This document shows positions 1-7,983 of a stretch of DNA of 64,000 nt, piece after piece (the first letter of the stretch is position 1; each line of letters begins with the position of its first letter). Source of the stretch: Streptomyces sp. SCL15-4 (GTDB taxonomy: Bacteria > Actinomycetota > Actinomycetes > Streptomycetales > Streptomycetaceae); the NCBI RefSeq assembly GCF_033366695.1, contig NZ_JAOBTQ010000001.1, positions 7,812,001-7,876,000 of the forward strand, given 5' to 3'. Both the position numbers and the translations under genes were made by a program. Under the pieces are notes generated by a model. That model had not been told where the DNA came from, did not search any database, and was given only the letters and a program-made list of their open reading frames with translations.

Positions 1-28
1 CATCGGCGTACTCCTCCTCGGGGCGCGG

Positions 29-1942
29 TCAGGCGTGGACGGGCTCGGCGGACGCGGGCCCGGCCGCGTACGTGTGGCGCATGAAGTCCAGTCGCAGCAG
101 GTCCTCGTTGACGGCGGCCGGGGCGAGGTGCACGTACTGCCCGCCGTCCGTGAAGACGATCCCGAGCGCGGCCCAGTCGTCCAGCAGCCGCCGCACCGCG
201 GCCTCGTCACGGGCGTGTCCGGGCGCCTTGCCCGCCGCCTTGCGGGCGACGGCGGAGAGAGCGTGCGGCTGGTCGAGAAGACGGAAGACGGCCAGCTCGA
301 AGGGGTCGGTCAGCTCGGCGGTGCGCCAGTCGAAGGCACGCCGCCGGGAGACCAGGACGATCCGGTCGCCCAGATCGGTGTGGGTCAGCCGGGCGTCGGC
401 GTGGTGCTTCTTCCACGCGGCCAGGGCGTCGTTGAGCGCGGTGACGGTCGGCTCGCCGATGCCCCGCGCCGGAGCCTCGAACACATACGCCAGGTCGTGG
501 AGTTCCGTCTCCGGCAGGTCGTAGGTGAACCGGTAGTGCTGCTCGGGCCTGAGGCCGGTGAAACCCAGTTCCGGGCGCTCGAAGTAGGGGCTGAAGCGTT
601 CGATGGCGATCCGGGCCGACAGGTCGACCGGGGGATCGAGGTGCTCCAGCGCCGGTATCTGCGCGATGACCGGCTCGTAGTCCTCGGCTCTCTCGCCGGG
701 GAAACCGTGCAGGTAGTTCCAGGCCACGGACAAGCCGGTCTCGGCGCCGTCGCGGAGCATCCGGACGTTCTGGCAGCCGCTGACACCCTTGTCCATCAGG
801 TCCAGCACCCGGTGGTTGAGCGACTCGATGCCGGGCTGGACGTAGATCATCCCCGCGTCGGCGAGGGTACGCAGTTGCGGCCGGCGCATGTTGGCCTTGA
901 TCTCGATGTGCAGCCGCAGGTCGTATCCGCTGTCGACGATCCGGGGCAGCACGGTCGTCAGATAGCCCATGTCGAGGATGTTGTCCACGACGTACATGTC
1001 CAGGACCCGGTGACGGCGGGCCAGTTCGACGATCTCCTCGTAGAAGGTCTCCGGGCTCTTCGAACGGAACTCCATGAACGAACCGTTGAGCCCGCAGAAC
1101 GTGCAGTGGTGCTTCTCGCCCCACCAGCAGCCGCGGGCGCCCTCGACCACCAGCTTCGGCTCGATCCAGTGCCGCGCGGCGGAGGCGGCCAGGCGCTCGA
1201 AGTAGCCGCTGTAGTCGGGCGGCAGGATCGCGGCGGGCGGCAGCGGACGCGTGGCCATCCGATTGGCCAGGCTCTCCCCGCCCGGGCCCCGGTGGCACAG
1301 ACCCGGCACACCGGCGAGGTCCGAGCCGTCGGCGAGCGCGGTGAGCAGCCGAGGGAAGGCCGCCTCGCCCTCGCCCCGTACGACGTGGTCGACGAAGGGG
1401 AAGTTGCGGTGCACGGCGGCGCCCTGCGCCCCGTCGCAGTTGGCTCCGCCCAGCACGGTCACGATGTGCGGAGCGAGCCGCTTGACCCGCCGGGCGGCGG
1501 CCAGCGCGGCGGTGTTCTGCTGGAAGGTGGAGGTGAAGCCGACGACATCGGGCGCGTGGGCGACGATCCGGCGCGCGATCTCGTCCACGAACTCCGGGAC
1601 CACCCGGTGCAGCGCGTGCGTCATGGCCATGCGCGACTTCTTCAGCTTGCCGCGCATCACCGACGTGAACTCCTCCTCGCGCCAGTGCGGATCGTCGTAG
1701 AGGGCCGAGGAGAACACCCAGTCGCCGCAGCCCATGAAATAGGAGGACAGGGCGTAGTACTCGTAGTCGTCGCCGGTGAACTCGGTGCGCGCGGTGATCC
1801 AGTCGGTGAATTCGAGGTTGGCGTGCAGGACCTCGGCCTCGGCGCCGGGCACGCGTTCGTCCACGCCGCGCTTGAGGATGCCCAGCGCGAGGGACGGGAG
1901 GTCGATGGGGGACCAGGGCATGTTGACCAGCAGGACACGCAT
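29..1942 (-). CDS. Cobalamin-binding radical SAM C-methyltransferase of RiPP type
   Basis: A 637-residue enzyme most like the RiPP-maturation radical SAM C-methyltransferases, which use methylcobalamin and SAM to methylate unreactive carbons of a ribosomal peptide (polytheonamide methylases are the best-known relatives). Seen: an N-terminal B12-binding half opening MRVLLVNMPW with strands GFTSTFQQN and VLGGANCDG, then a radical SAM core whose cluster cysteines lie near residues 271, 279 and 282 in GCWWGEKHHCTFCG. That CX7CX2C spacing is wider than the usual CX3CX2C and, as I recall, typical of this family. The ATG follows GAGGAG. It is the last visible gene of a minus-strand operon, 65 bases after the small peptide gene, and the operon may continue beyond the left edge. 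The peptide as substrate is inference from position. Confidence 0.88.
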   Translation of the reverse strand: MRVLLVNMPWSPIDLPSLALGILKRGVDERVPGAEAEVLHANLEFTDWITARTEFTGDDYEYYALSSYFMGCGDWVFSSALYDDPHWREEEFTSVMRGKLKKSRMAMTHALHRVVPEFVDEIARRIVAHAPDVVGFTSTFQQNTAALAAARRVKRLAPHIVTVLGGANCDGAQGAAVHRNFPFVDHVVRGEGEAAFPRLLTALADGSDLAGVPGLCHRGPGGESLANRMATRPLPPAAILPPDYSGYFERLAASAARHWIEPKLVVEGARGCWWGEKHHCTFCGLNGSFMEFRSKSPETFYEEIVELARRHRVLDMYVVDNILDMGYLTTVLPRIVDSGYDLRLHIEIKANMRRPQLRTLADAGMIYVQPGIESLNHRVLDLMDKGVSGCQNVRMLRDGAETGLSVAWNYLHGFPGERAEDYEPVIAQIPALEHLDPPVDLSARIAIERFSPYFERPELGFTGLRPEQHYRFTYDLPETELHDLAYVFEAPARGIGEPTVTALNDALAAWKKHHADARLTHTDLGDRIVLVSRRRAFDWRTAELTDPFELAVFRLLDQPHALSAVARKAAGKAPGHARDEAAVRRLLDDWAALGIVFTDGGQYVHLAPAAVNEDLLRLDFMRHTYAAGPASAEPVHA

Positions 1943-1965
1943 GTCGGCTCCTCGGGGAGGGGGAA

Positions 1966-2001
1966 CCGGCCGGCCCGGCGGTGCACCGCCGGGCCGGCCG
2001 G
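1966..2001 (-). terminator. Perfect 36-base hairpin between precursor and radical SAM genes
   Basis: Arms CCGGCCGGCCCGGCGG (1966-1981) and CCGCCGGGCCGGCCGG (1986-2001) are perfect complements around a TGCA loop. There is no following T-run. It sits between the stop of the 39-residue peptide gene and the ribosome site of the radical SAM gene. The likely role is partial termination or mRNA 3'-end protection, giving more peptide than enzyme; that role is inferred. Confidence 0.7.
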
Positions 2002-2007
2002 CGGGGG

Positions 2008-2127
2008 TCAGTCCTCTTCCGCGTCCTCGGCGTTGCGGAACGGGACGGTGACGGTGATGCCGACGCTCGGCTTGCGGTTCTCCTCGTCACCCGCGAGCGG
2101 GTCGTTGTGGATGATGTCCTTCTGCAT
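2008..2127 (-). CDS. Candidate RiPP precursor peptide, 39 residues
   Basis: A short gene with a good ribosome site (GGAGAGGAG before the ATG). The peptide opens with an acidic leader-like stretch MQKDIIHNDPLAGDEENR, followed by KPSVGITVTVPFR and an acidic tail NAEDAEED. It has no Cys, no signal peptide and no double-Gly motif; the GD at residues 13-14 is the only obvious hinge. The alternating beta-branched run V-G-I-T-V-T-V is the kind of site B12-radical SAM methylases act on in other RiPPs. Its first 41 bases overlap the 3' end of the peptidase gene in another frame, and the radical SAM gene follows. I do not recognise the peptide family; core boundaries and the modified residues are guesses. 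Confidence 0.72.
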   Translation of the reverse strand: MQKDIIHNDPLAGDEENRKPSVGITVTVPFRNAEDAEED

Positions 2128-3997
2128 GAGGCGTTCTCCTCTCCGTGGCGCGTGCGGTGGTGTGGTGCTCCCCGCTCCGGGCGGAGCGGGGCGTCTGGGG
2201 GTGGCGGCGGGCCGGGCCGCGCAGTTCCCGGTCGAGGAAGACCACGGCCCGGCGCAGCACGGTGACGTGGTCGTGGCCGTCGTAGCCGTCGTGGCCGGAG
2301 TCGAGCCACAGCGCCTCGTGCCGGACCCCGGCGGCGCGCAGCGCGGCGAGGTAGCCGCGGATCTGGCCGGGCGGGCACTTGGCGTCGTGCGTGGCTGCCG
2401 CCACCAGCAGCGGGGCGCGGACCGCGGTGGCGTAGTGGATCGGCGAGCCGCGCGCGTACCGTTCGGGGACCTCCTCGGGCGTGCCGCCGAACAGCCGCTC
2501 GTCCAGGGCGCGCAGCGCGGGCGTGGTGGTGCGGTGGGCGGCGGCGCAGTCGGCGACCGGCTTGACCGCGACCCCCGCCTGCCACAGGCCGGGACGGGTG
2601 CCGAGCGCGAGCAGCGTCAGGTAGCCGCCCCAGGACGTGCCCCACAGGCCCACGGCGTCGCCCCGGATCAGCCGGCGGGCGACCAGCTCGGTGCGCACGG
2701 ACGCCAGGTCGGCGACCTGGGTGAGTCCCACACCGTCCCGGTAGGCGCGGCGCCAGCGCGGCCCGTACCCGGTCGAGCCGCGGTAGTTGACACGGACGAC
2801 GGCGAACCCGGAGGCCAGCAGGGAGTGGACGGCGCCGTCGTAGGCGTCCCGGTCGTGGTCGGCGGGCCCGCCGTGCACCAGGAACACCGCCGGGACCGGG
2901 CCGCGTGCCGCGTCGGGCAGGCCGAGCAGGGTGTGCACGGGGCCGTCCGGGCCGGGCGTCCACACGTCCCGGTGCGTCCCGGGGACCCGGCCGGGGAGGG
3001 AGGGCGGTTCGGGCAGGGCGGTGTCCCGGGTGGAGCACAGGCGGGGCGGATGACCGGCGGCCGTCCAGAGGTAGTGCAGGTCGCCGCCGGGGCGGGTCGC
3101 GGCGTCCAGCACGGTGCCCGGCGGGGTCGCGACGGGGGTGAGCGTGCGCGCGGTGAGGTCGGCGCGGTGCAGGGTGGAGCGGCCGTGGCGGTCCTGACGC
3201 ACCAGCACGGACCGGCCGTCCGCGTCCCAGCGGGCCGTGATCTCCGTGTCGAAGGCGCACCACTCGTGCGTGGTCAGCCCGGTGGCGGGCCGCCAGGAGG
3301 CCAGGACGTAGCGGTCGTCGCGGGCGCGGACCAGGAGCAGTTCCTCGGCCTCGGGGGCGGGGGCGAAGCCGAGGGACCACAGGCGTTCCCGGTCGTCGGC
3401 GGGGAGCGCGGCCCGTGTGCCGCCGACGGGCGGGACGGGCCGTGCGCCGCTCTCCGTGCTGCCGCCGCGCAGCACCGCCTCCACCTCGCCCTCGCGGGTC
3501 AGCACGGTGACGTCGGCGGTCCCGGCGAGAGCGAGCAGCCGGCCGCCGGGCGTGATCCCGGTGAGGGTGACACGACCGGGCATCCGGGCCACCGTACGGG
3601 CCGTGCCGCCGCGCGGGCCCACGTGGACGGCGGTGGCCCGGCCGTCGCCGACCGCGAGGGCCACGGTGCCGTGGTCGCTCACCGCCAGGCCCCGGGCCGG
3701 CCCGGACGGTACGTTTGTCAGCCCGGGCCGGTCGGGCCCGCCGGCGAAGGGCTGGAACCGCCAGCACCCCGCGCCGTGCGCGTCCTCGTCGAACCACCAC
3801 ACGTGCGCGTCCCGGTCCACGGCACCGTGCAGGGTGCCGCGCGGACGCCGGGTGACCTGCCGGGCGCGGCGGGCCCCGGCGTCCCAGGCGAACACCTCGC
3901 ACCGTCCCTCGGCGTCGGCGGTGAACACCATCTTCGCCGGGTCGGCGGCGCACACCTCGGGCAGGGCGGCCCGGTACACCTGGTAGCCGCCGCTCAT
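2087..3997 (-). CDS. S9 family (prolyl oligopeptidase-type) serine peptidase
   Basis: A 636-residue cytoplasmic peptidase: an N-terminal beta-propeller-like region (about residues 1-370) and a C-terminal alpha/beta-hydrolase domain. Seen: the oxyanion stretch VFLVHGGPADHD, the nucleophile elbow LWGTSWGGYL near residue 450, the Asp region ATHDAKCPPGQ and the catalytic His in DSGHDGYDGHDH. The last 45 or so residues are a low-complexity tail running into the precursor gene. Start ATG overlaps the stop of the upstream exporter gene by 4 bases (ATGA), so the two are coupled. Prolyl oligopeptidases remove leaders in class III lanthipeptides (FlaP), so leader removal here is plausible but inferred. 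No signal peptide is visible. Confidence 0.85.
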   Translation of the reverse strand: MSGGYQVYRAALPEVCAADPAKMVFTADAEGRCEVFAWDAGARRARQVTRRPRGTLHGAVDRDAHVWWFDEDAHGAGCWRFQPFAGGPDRPGLTNVPSGPARGLAVSDHGTVALAVGDGRATAVHVGPRGGTARTVARMPGRVTLTGITPGGRLLALAGTADVTVLTREGEVEAVLRGGSTESGARPVPPVGGTRAALPADDRERLWSLGFAPAPEAEELLLVRARDDRYVLASWRPATGLTTHEWCAFDTEITARWDADGRSVLVRQDRHGRSTLHRADLTARTLTPVATPPGTVLDAATRPGGDLHYLWTAAGHPPRLCSTRDTALPEPPSLPGRVPGTHRDVWTPGPDGPVHTLLGLPDAARGPVPAVFLVHGGPADHDRDAYDGAVHSLLASGFAVVRVNYRGSTGYGPRWRRAYRDGVGLTQVADLASVRTELVARRLIRGDAVGLWGTSWGGYLTLLALGTRPGLWQAGVAVKPVADCAAAHRTTTPALRALDERLFGGTPEEVPERYARGSPIHYATAVRAPLLVAAATHDAKCPPGQIRGYLAALRAAGVRHEALWLDSGHDGYDGHDHVTVLRRAVVFLDRELRGPARRHPQTPRSARSGEHHTTARATERRTPHAEGHHPQRPARG

Positions 3998-5235
3998 CCG
4001 GATGCCCTGGCGGTGAGGGTGCCGCGCACCGGGCGCCGGGAGCCATGGGCGGCGAGCAGCACCAGCAGCACACCGCAGCAGACCGCGGGGGCGGCGGGGG
4101 AGAGCCGGTCGGCGAGCGCCCCGGCGAGGACGGGGGCGAGGGCGGCGGCGCCCGTGGTGGCGGTGGCCAGTACGGCGCCGGTCCGGGCCTGGAGCGCGGG
4201 CGCGGTGGCCTGGAGGGCGCGGGCCTGGAGCACGACGGAGGCGAGCGGCATCAGCAGGCACACCAGGCCGAACAGCAGCCCGTACGCCCACGCGTCGGTG
4301 ACCGCGGCGAGGGCGGCGGCGAGCGGGACGAGCAGCCAGGTCACCGTGGTGACGACCCGCGCGGCGCCCCACCGCCTCGCCACGCGCGGCGCGGCGAGCG
4401 CACCCGCGAGGCCGGCCGCGCCCGAGACGGCGAGGACCGCGCCCAGCACGGCACCGGCGTGCCCTTCCCGCTGGAGGGTGAAGACGGCTCCGTAGTACAG
4501 CGCCACCACGACCCCGTTGACGACGGTGCCCCACACCAGGACCAGCCGCAGCAGCGCGGAGGAACGCACCAGCCGCAGCCCGGCCGCGCCCTCGCGCAGC
4601 GGCCCCTCACCGCGCCGCCGCGGCGCCGGCGCCGTGAGGTCGGCGCGCATGGCGGACACGCATACGGCGCTGACGACGTAGGAGAGGGCGTCGGCGAGGA
4701 ACGGCAGCGCGCGGGCGGCCTGGTAGAGCGCGCCGCCGAGCACCGGGCCGGCGATCAGCGCGCCCTGCCCGGCGGCGGTGAGCCGGGCGACGGCCCGGGG
4801 CTGTTCGGGGCCGGGGCAGATCAGCGCGACCGTCCCGCGGGCCGCCGCCTCGAAGCAGGCGGTCGCCAGCCGTTCGACCAGCACCGCCGCCAGGATCAGG
4901 CCGAGCGGCGCTCTTCCGGTGGCCAGGGCGAGCGCCACGCAGCCCATGGCGAGCGCGGCGACGGACGCGGACCCGACCATCACCGGTTTGCGGGCGCCCC
5001 GGTCCGCGGGAAGGGCGACGAGCGGACCGAGGAGTAGCCCGACGGCGGTGGAGACACCGGCGATCAGGCCGACGGTCCCGGGCGAGTGCCCGAGCCCCAG
5101 CAGGAGCAGCGGAAGGACGGTGCCGGAGGCCTGGCTGCCGACCCCGTCGGCGGCGTCGGCCCACCACAGGAGCCTGAAGTCGGATGTGTCCGCCCGCTGG
5201 TGGGACGGTCGTGCGGATGACACTGGCCGTTCCAC
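3994..5235 (-). CDS. MFS transporter, likely peptide exporter of the RiPP operon
   Basis: A 413-residue 12-helix major facilitator transporter. Seen: DFRLLWWADAADGVGSQ at the start of helix 1, hydrophobic helices throughout, and the loop-2/3 MFS motif as ALPADRGARKPVMV. The GTG start (VERPVSSARP) is chosen because GAGG lies 7 bases upstream. The open frame extends further 5' but with shadow-like arginine-rich sequence. It is the first gene of the operon and overlaps the peptidase by 4 bases. Substrate is unknown; export of the modified peptide, or self-protection, follows from context only. Confidence 0.8.
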   Translation of the reverse strand: MERPVSSARPSHQRADTSDFRLLWWADAADGVGSQASGTVLPLLLLGLGHSPGTVGLIAGVSTAVGLLLGPLVALPADRGARKPVMVGSASVAALAMGCVALALATGRAPLGLILAAVLVERLATACFEAAARGTVALICPGPEQPRAVARLTAAGQGALIAGPVLGGALYQAARALPFLADALSYVVSAVCVSAMRADLTAPAPRRRGEGPLREGAAGLRLVRSSALLRLVLVWGTVVNGVVVALYYGAVFTLQREGHAGAVLGAVLAVSGAAGLAGALAAPRVARRWGAARVVTTVTWLLVPLAAALAAVTDAWAYGLLFGLVCLLMPLASVVLQARALQATAPALQARTGAVLATATTGAAALAPVLAGALADRLSPAAPAVCCGVLLVLLAAHGSRRPVRGTLTARASG

Positions 5236-5603
5236 GGAGCACCTCACCAATTGTGGCGAAACTGTGCAGAAAATGTGGCGGGAGCGGAGTGAGCGGGATC
5301 GTAGAGGAGCGCGGAGAACCGCCACAAGGCTCCGCGAGGCGTGGCCGGTTTCGTGCCGTGGGGAGGCGCGGGGGCGAGGACGGTCGAACCGGGCGAAGGG
5401 GGACTGATCATTCCGTAGCGGACGAGCGCACCGCCGCGCGCTCTCCAGCGGGAACACCCTCGGCCACCGCCGCTTCGCCGGGCCGGACCGGCCGGGCGGG
5501 CCGGCATCCGCGCACGCCGGCCCACGCGGCCGAGGAGGCGGCCCGGACGCCGCTTTCGACCGAGAACGTTCGCCGCCGCCGGGCACCGCCCGCGGCTCGC
5601 CGG
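5236..5603. other. 368-base intergenic region, probable RiPP operon promoter
   Basis: No coding pattern seen. Close to the exporter start there is a less G+C-rich patch with a direct repeat TGTGGCG at 5252-5258 and 5274-5280, two helical turns apart, which could be an activator or repressor site for the operon. The rest (5300-5600) is G+C-rich with no recognisable element. Confidence 0.4.
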
Positions 5604-6452
5604 CTACCGGGCGGCGAGCCGGGCGAACTCCCAGGGATCGTGGGCACTGAAGACGGTCACCTCGTCCGCGTGGTCGCGGCGCAGGGCACGCAGGCGGTCA
5701 CGCGTCGCGACACGCGCCGCCGCATCGACCTGCGCGCCACGCTGGACCGGCTCGAGAACGGGGTGGGCGAGCGGCGGACCGGCCTCCAGTTCACCGTGGT
5801 ACATGTACGCGTCGCCCGCGTGCAGCAGCCACCGCCCGTCGCCGTCGCGCACGGCCACGCCCGCGTGTCCCGCCGAGTGACCGGGCAGCGGCACCAGCAG
5901 CAGTTCGAGCGACAGCCCTTCCGGCCGCACCACTCCCGGGAAACCGAACCACCGCGCGGGTTCCGCCACGGGCGCGGGTGTCAGCAGCGGGCCGTGCGCC
6001 CGGTGCGCCGCCATGAAGCGGTCCAGGCTGTGCCGGTGGTGCGCCGCCGCGGGATCGCCGACGGCCCGGTACTCGTCGGGATGCACGTGCACACGGGCGT
6101 GCGGGAAGTCCGGCAGCCCTCCGGTGTGGTCGCGGTGCAGATGGGTGAGCACGATGTGCCGTACGTCCGCCGCCGCGTACCCGAGCCGTACGACCTGGCT
6201 CAGCGCGGTCTCCGCCGGGTCCAGCACGGGCCGGGCGTACGCCACCCAGTCCGCCTTCAACGACCCTGTGGGGTCACGGAGATCGCCGGTGCCGAGGCCG
6301 GTCTCCACCAGGAGAAGCCCGTCCGCGTCCGTCTCGATGAGCAGACAGTGGCAGACGGCGGCCCGCTCCCGGTCCGGCGCACTCGTGCCGGCCCCGGACC
6401 GCAATGGTGGAATCCCCAGCATGGAACCGCAGTTGAGATGATGGATACGCAT
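5604..6452 (-). CDS. Metallo-beta-lactamase-fold hydrolase (lactonase-like)
   Basis: A 282-residue MBL-fold enzyme. Seen: the metal-binding motif LTHLHRDHTGG (HxHxDH) near residue 125, a second His in LPGHSAGHAG, the Asp in LLHAGDAYMY and the C-terminal FSAHDPWEF. This set matches the N-acyl-homoserine-lactonase-like branch of the superfamily. Substrate unknown. It is divergent from an HxlR regulator whose start is 61 bases away, so control by that regulator is likely. No signal peptide, so cytoplasmic. Confidence 0.85.
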   Translation of the reverse strand: MRIHHLNCGSMLGIPPLRSGAGTSAPDRERAAVCHCLLIETDADGLLLVETGLGTGDLRDPTGSLKADWVAYARPVLDPAETALSQVVRLGYAAADVRHIVLTHLHRDHTGGLPDFPHARVHVHPDEYRAVGDPAAAHHRHSLDRFMAAHRAHGPLLTPAPVAEPARWFGFPGVVRPEGLSLELLLVPLPGHSAGHAGVAVRDGDGRWLLHAGDAYMYHGELEAGPPLAHPVLEPVQRGAQVDAAARVATRDRLRALRRDHADEVTVFSAHDPWEFARLAAR

Positions 6453-6513
6453 GACGCCCCCGGTAGGTGTGGACGGGTGGGCTGTTCGTCGACCGACGCT
6501 AGGAGGGGGCTTC

Positions 6514-6918
6514 GTGACTCACCAAACGGTTGGACACGGGCCGAGCGGTGACCGGGACGGCCCGCTGGCCGACTGCCCGGACGACGTCCTCGTGCCGCCC
6601 GGCGACCAGCCGCGCTGTCCCGTCGACATCACCCTCGCGGTACTGAACGGCCGTTGGACCCCGCTGGTGCTCCGCGAGTTCCTGCGCCGCGGCCAGGCCA
6701 CCTACACCGAGCTGTCCACCGCCCTGCCCGCCCTCTCGGACAAGGTCCTCTCCGACCGGCTGGCCCAGTTGACCAGGGCGGGCGTCATCGAACGCCATCG
6801 GATCCCCGGCTGGCCTCCCCGGGTCCGCTACGTCCTGACCGGCCCCGGCCGGGCGCTGGAGCCGGTGGTGCGCGGCATGTGGGAATGGGGTACGGCACGC
6901 CGGGACACCTCCGCCTGA
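6514..6918 (+). CDS. HxlR family transcriptional regulator
   Basis: A 134-residue winged-helix regulator. Seen: CPVDITLAVLNGRWTPLVLRE (the HxlR signature with its conserved N-terminal Cys and the G-W pair), then SDKVLSDRLAQLTRAGVIE as recognition helix and wing. The GTG start is set by AGGAGGG 7 bases upstream; an earlier ATG at 6451 lacks a ribosome site. Divergent from the metallo-hydrolase, which it probably controls. HxlR proteins commonly sense electrophiles or redox state through the N-terminal Cys. Confidence 0.88.
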   Translation: MTHQTVGHGPSGDRDGPLADCPDDVLVPPGDQPRCPVDITLAVLNGRWTPLVLREFLRRGQATYTELSTALPALSDKVLSDRLAQLTRAGVIERHRIPGWPPRVRYVLTGPGRALEPVVRGMWEWGTARRDTSA

Positions 6919-6984
6919 TCACCGGCCCGGCGCCGCGGTGAACGTATCGGTCCCCGCCGGCGTCGATCTGCTGTGAGGACTCAT

Positions 6985-7518
6985 GTGTGGGCGTGCCGGC
7001 TCGTCCCGGTGACGGCCGTCGCGATGCTCGCCGGTCTGACGGGATGTTCGGTCCGGGGCGCCGGCCCCGGCGTGCCGGCCGTCACCAGGAAGGCGCCGAT
7101 CACCCGGCCGGTCGGGGTGAGCGGCGACGGCCGTGTTCTCACCGTCACGGTCGAGTCCGGCGGGTGCGACGGCCTTCCGCGGCTGAAGGTCTCCGAGACC
7201 GCCGGGAACGTCCTGCTCACCGCATGGATCACCACCCGGACGGGACCGGACGCCGTATGCCCGGCCGTGGCCCGGGCCGGCCGGTCCCGGGCGGTCCTGC
7301 GTACGGCCCTGGGGCGAAGGACCGTGACCGACGCGGCGAGCGGACACCGGCTGTCGCTCCGCCGAGCACGGCGGCCGGCCCGCCACGGTCCGCCGGGACC
7401 TGGAGGCGGACAGGAAACGGACGGCGTCATTCTGCCCCCACCCTCTTCGAATGTGATTACGATCAAGCGGTGGCCTCGGGGAACACCCCGGCGGCCGTTC
7501 GAAGAGGGGGAGACATGA
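6985..7518 (+). CDS. Putative lipoprotein of unknown function
   Basis: A predicted 177-residue secreted lipoprotein. Seen: a signal peptide with lipobox LAGLTGC near residues 15-21 and a mature part with three further cysteines (SGGCDGLP, AVCPAV). The GTG at 6985 is preferred because TGAGGA lies 5 bases upstream; GTG 6973 is an alternative. The C-terminal 45 residues are Pro/Arg-rich, so the end may not be natural. The stop overlaps the next gene's ATG (ATGA). No family recognised. Confidence 0.6.
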   Translation: MWACRLVPVTAVAMLAGLTGCSVRGAGPGVPAVTRKAPITRPVGVSGDGRVLTVTVESGGCDGLPRLKVSETAGNVLLTAWITTRTGPDAVCPAVARAGRSRAVLRTALGRRTVTDAASGHRLSLRRARRPARHGPPGPGGGQETDGVILPPPSSNVITIKRWPRGTPRRPFEEGET

Positions 7519-7868
7519 GCGCCATTTCGAGACGATCCCTGATCGGGTACACGGGGACGACCGCCGCCGGCGCGGTGATCGCCGGCACTGCCTCGGCGTC
7601 GCCGGCCCAGGCCGCCCAGACGGAGTCGGCGAGCACGGCGGCCGACTTCCCCGAGGGGACGCTCTTCGGCGGCCGCGTGGGCCGGTCCACCAACAGCGAC
7701 ACGCCCGCCGACCTGGAGATCAAGTTCAGCGTCACGAACTCCGAGACGCCGGCGGGCTACGTCGTCACCCCGCAGGAGATCGCCGACGCGCTCAACGAAC
7801 TCATCGCCTCCCGGGGCTGGCCGGCGATCACCTTCTACGGCACGCCGGCGCCCGCGCCGCTGAACTGA
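7515..7868 (+). CDS. Small Tat-exported protein, unknown function
   Basis: A 117-residue protein with a twin-arginine signal (ISRRSLIGYTGTTAAGAV, then ASASPAQAA as likely cleavage region), so exported folded. The mature part is about 82 residues, without Cys, and contains FPEGTLFGGRVGRSTNSDTP and DLEIKFSVTNSETPAGYVV; it ends PAPAPLN. Ribosome site GAGGGGGAG precedes the ATG, which overlaps the stop of the lipoprotein gene. The next gene, 116 bases downstream, is an ATP-grasp ligase. I do not recognise a family. Confidence 0.7.
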   Translation: MSAISRRSLIGYTGTTAAGAVIAGTASASPAQAAQTESASTAADFPEGTLFGGRVGRSTNSDTPADLEIKFSVTNSETPAGYVVTPQEIADALNELIASRGWPAITFYGTPAPAPLN

Positions 7869-7983
7869 CCGAGCCGGCACCGGCCCTCCCGCCGCACCTC
7901 CCGTGACACCGCGGCCACGCGGCTGCGAGACTGGCCCGCGAGGGCCCACGGGCGGTGGGCGGCGAGGCGGTGGAGGAACCGGC

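Noticed and set aside
35..4495. A 1486-codon plus-strand open frame across the RiPP operon
   Set aside because: It is antisense to four genes with clear motifs, and its Gly/Val/Arg/Gln-rich composition is the usual shadow of high third-position G+C.
6522..6533. CCAA-ACGG-TTGG inverted repeat as an HxlR operator
   Set aside because: It lies inside the coding sequence just after the start, with only 4-base arms; too weak to call.
7515..7868. The small Tat protein as a graspetide precursor
   Set aside because: It has a Tat signal and a folded-looking body without the repeated Thr/Ser-Glu/Asp core motifs of known graspetides; recorded only as a possible substrate.
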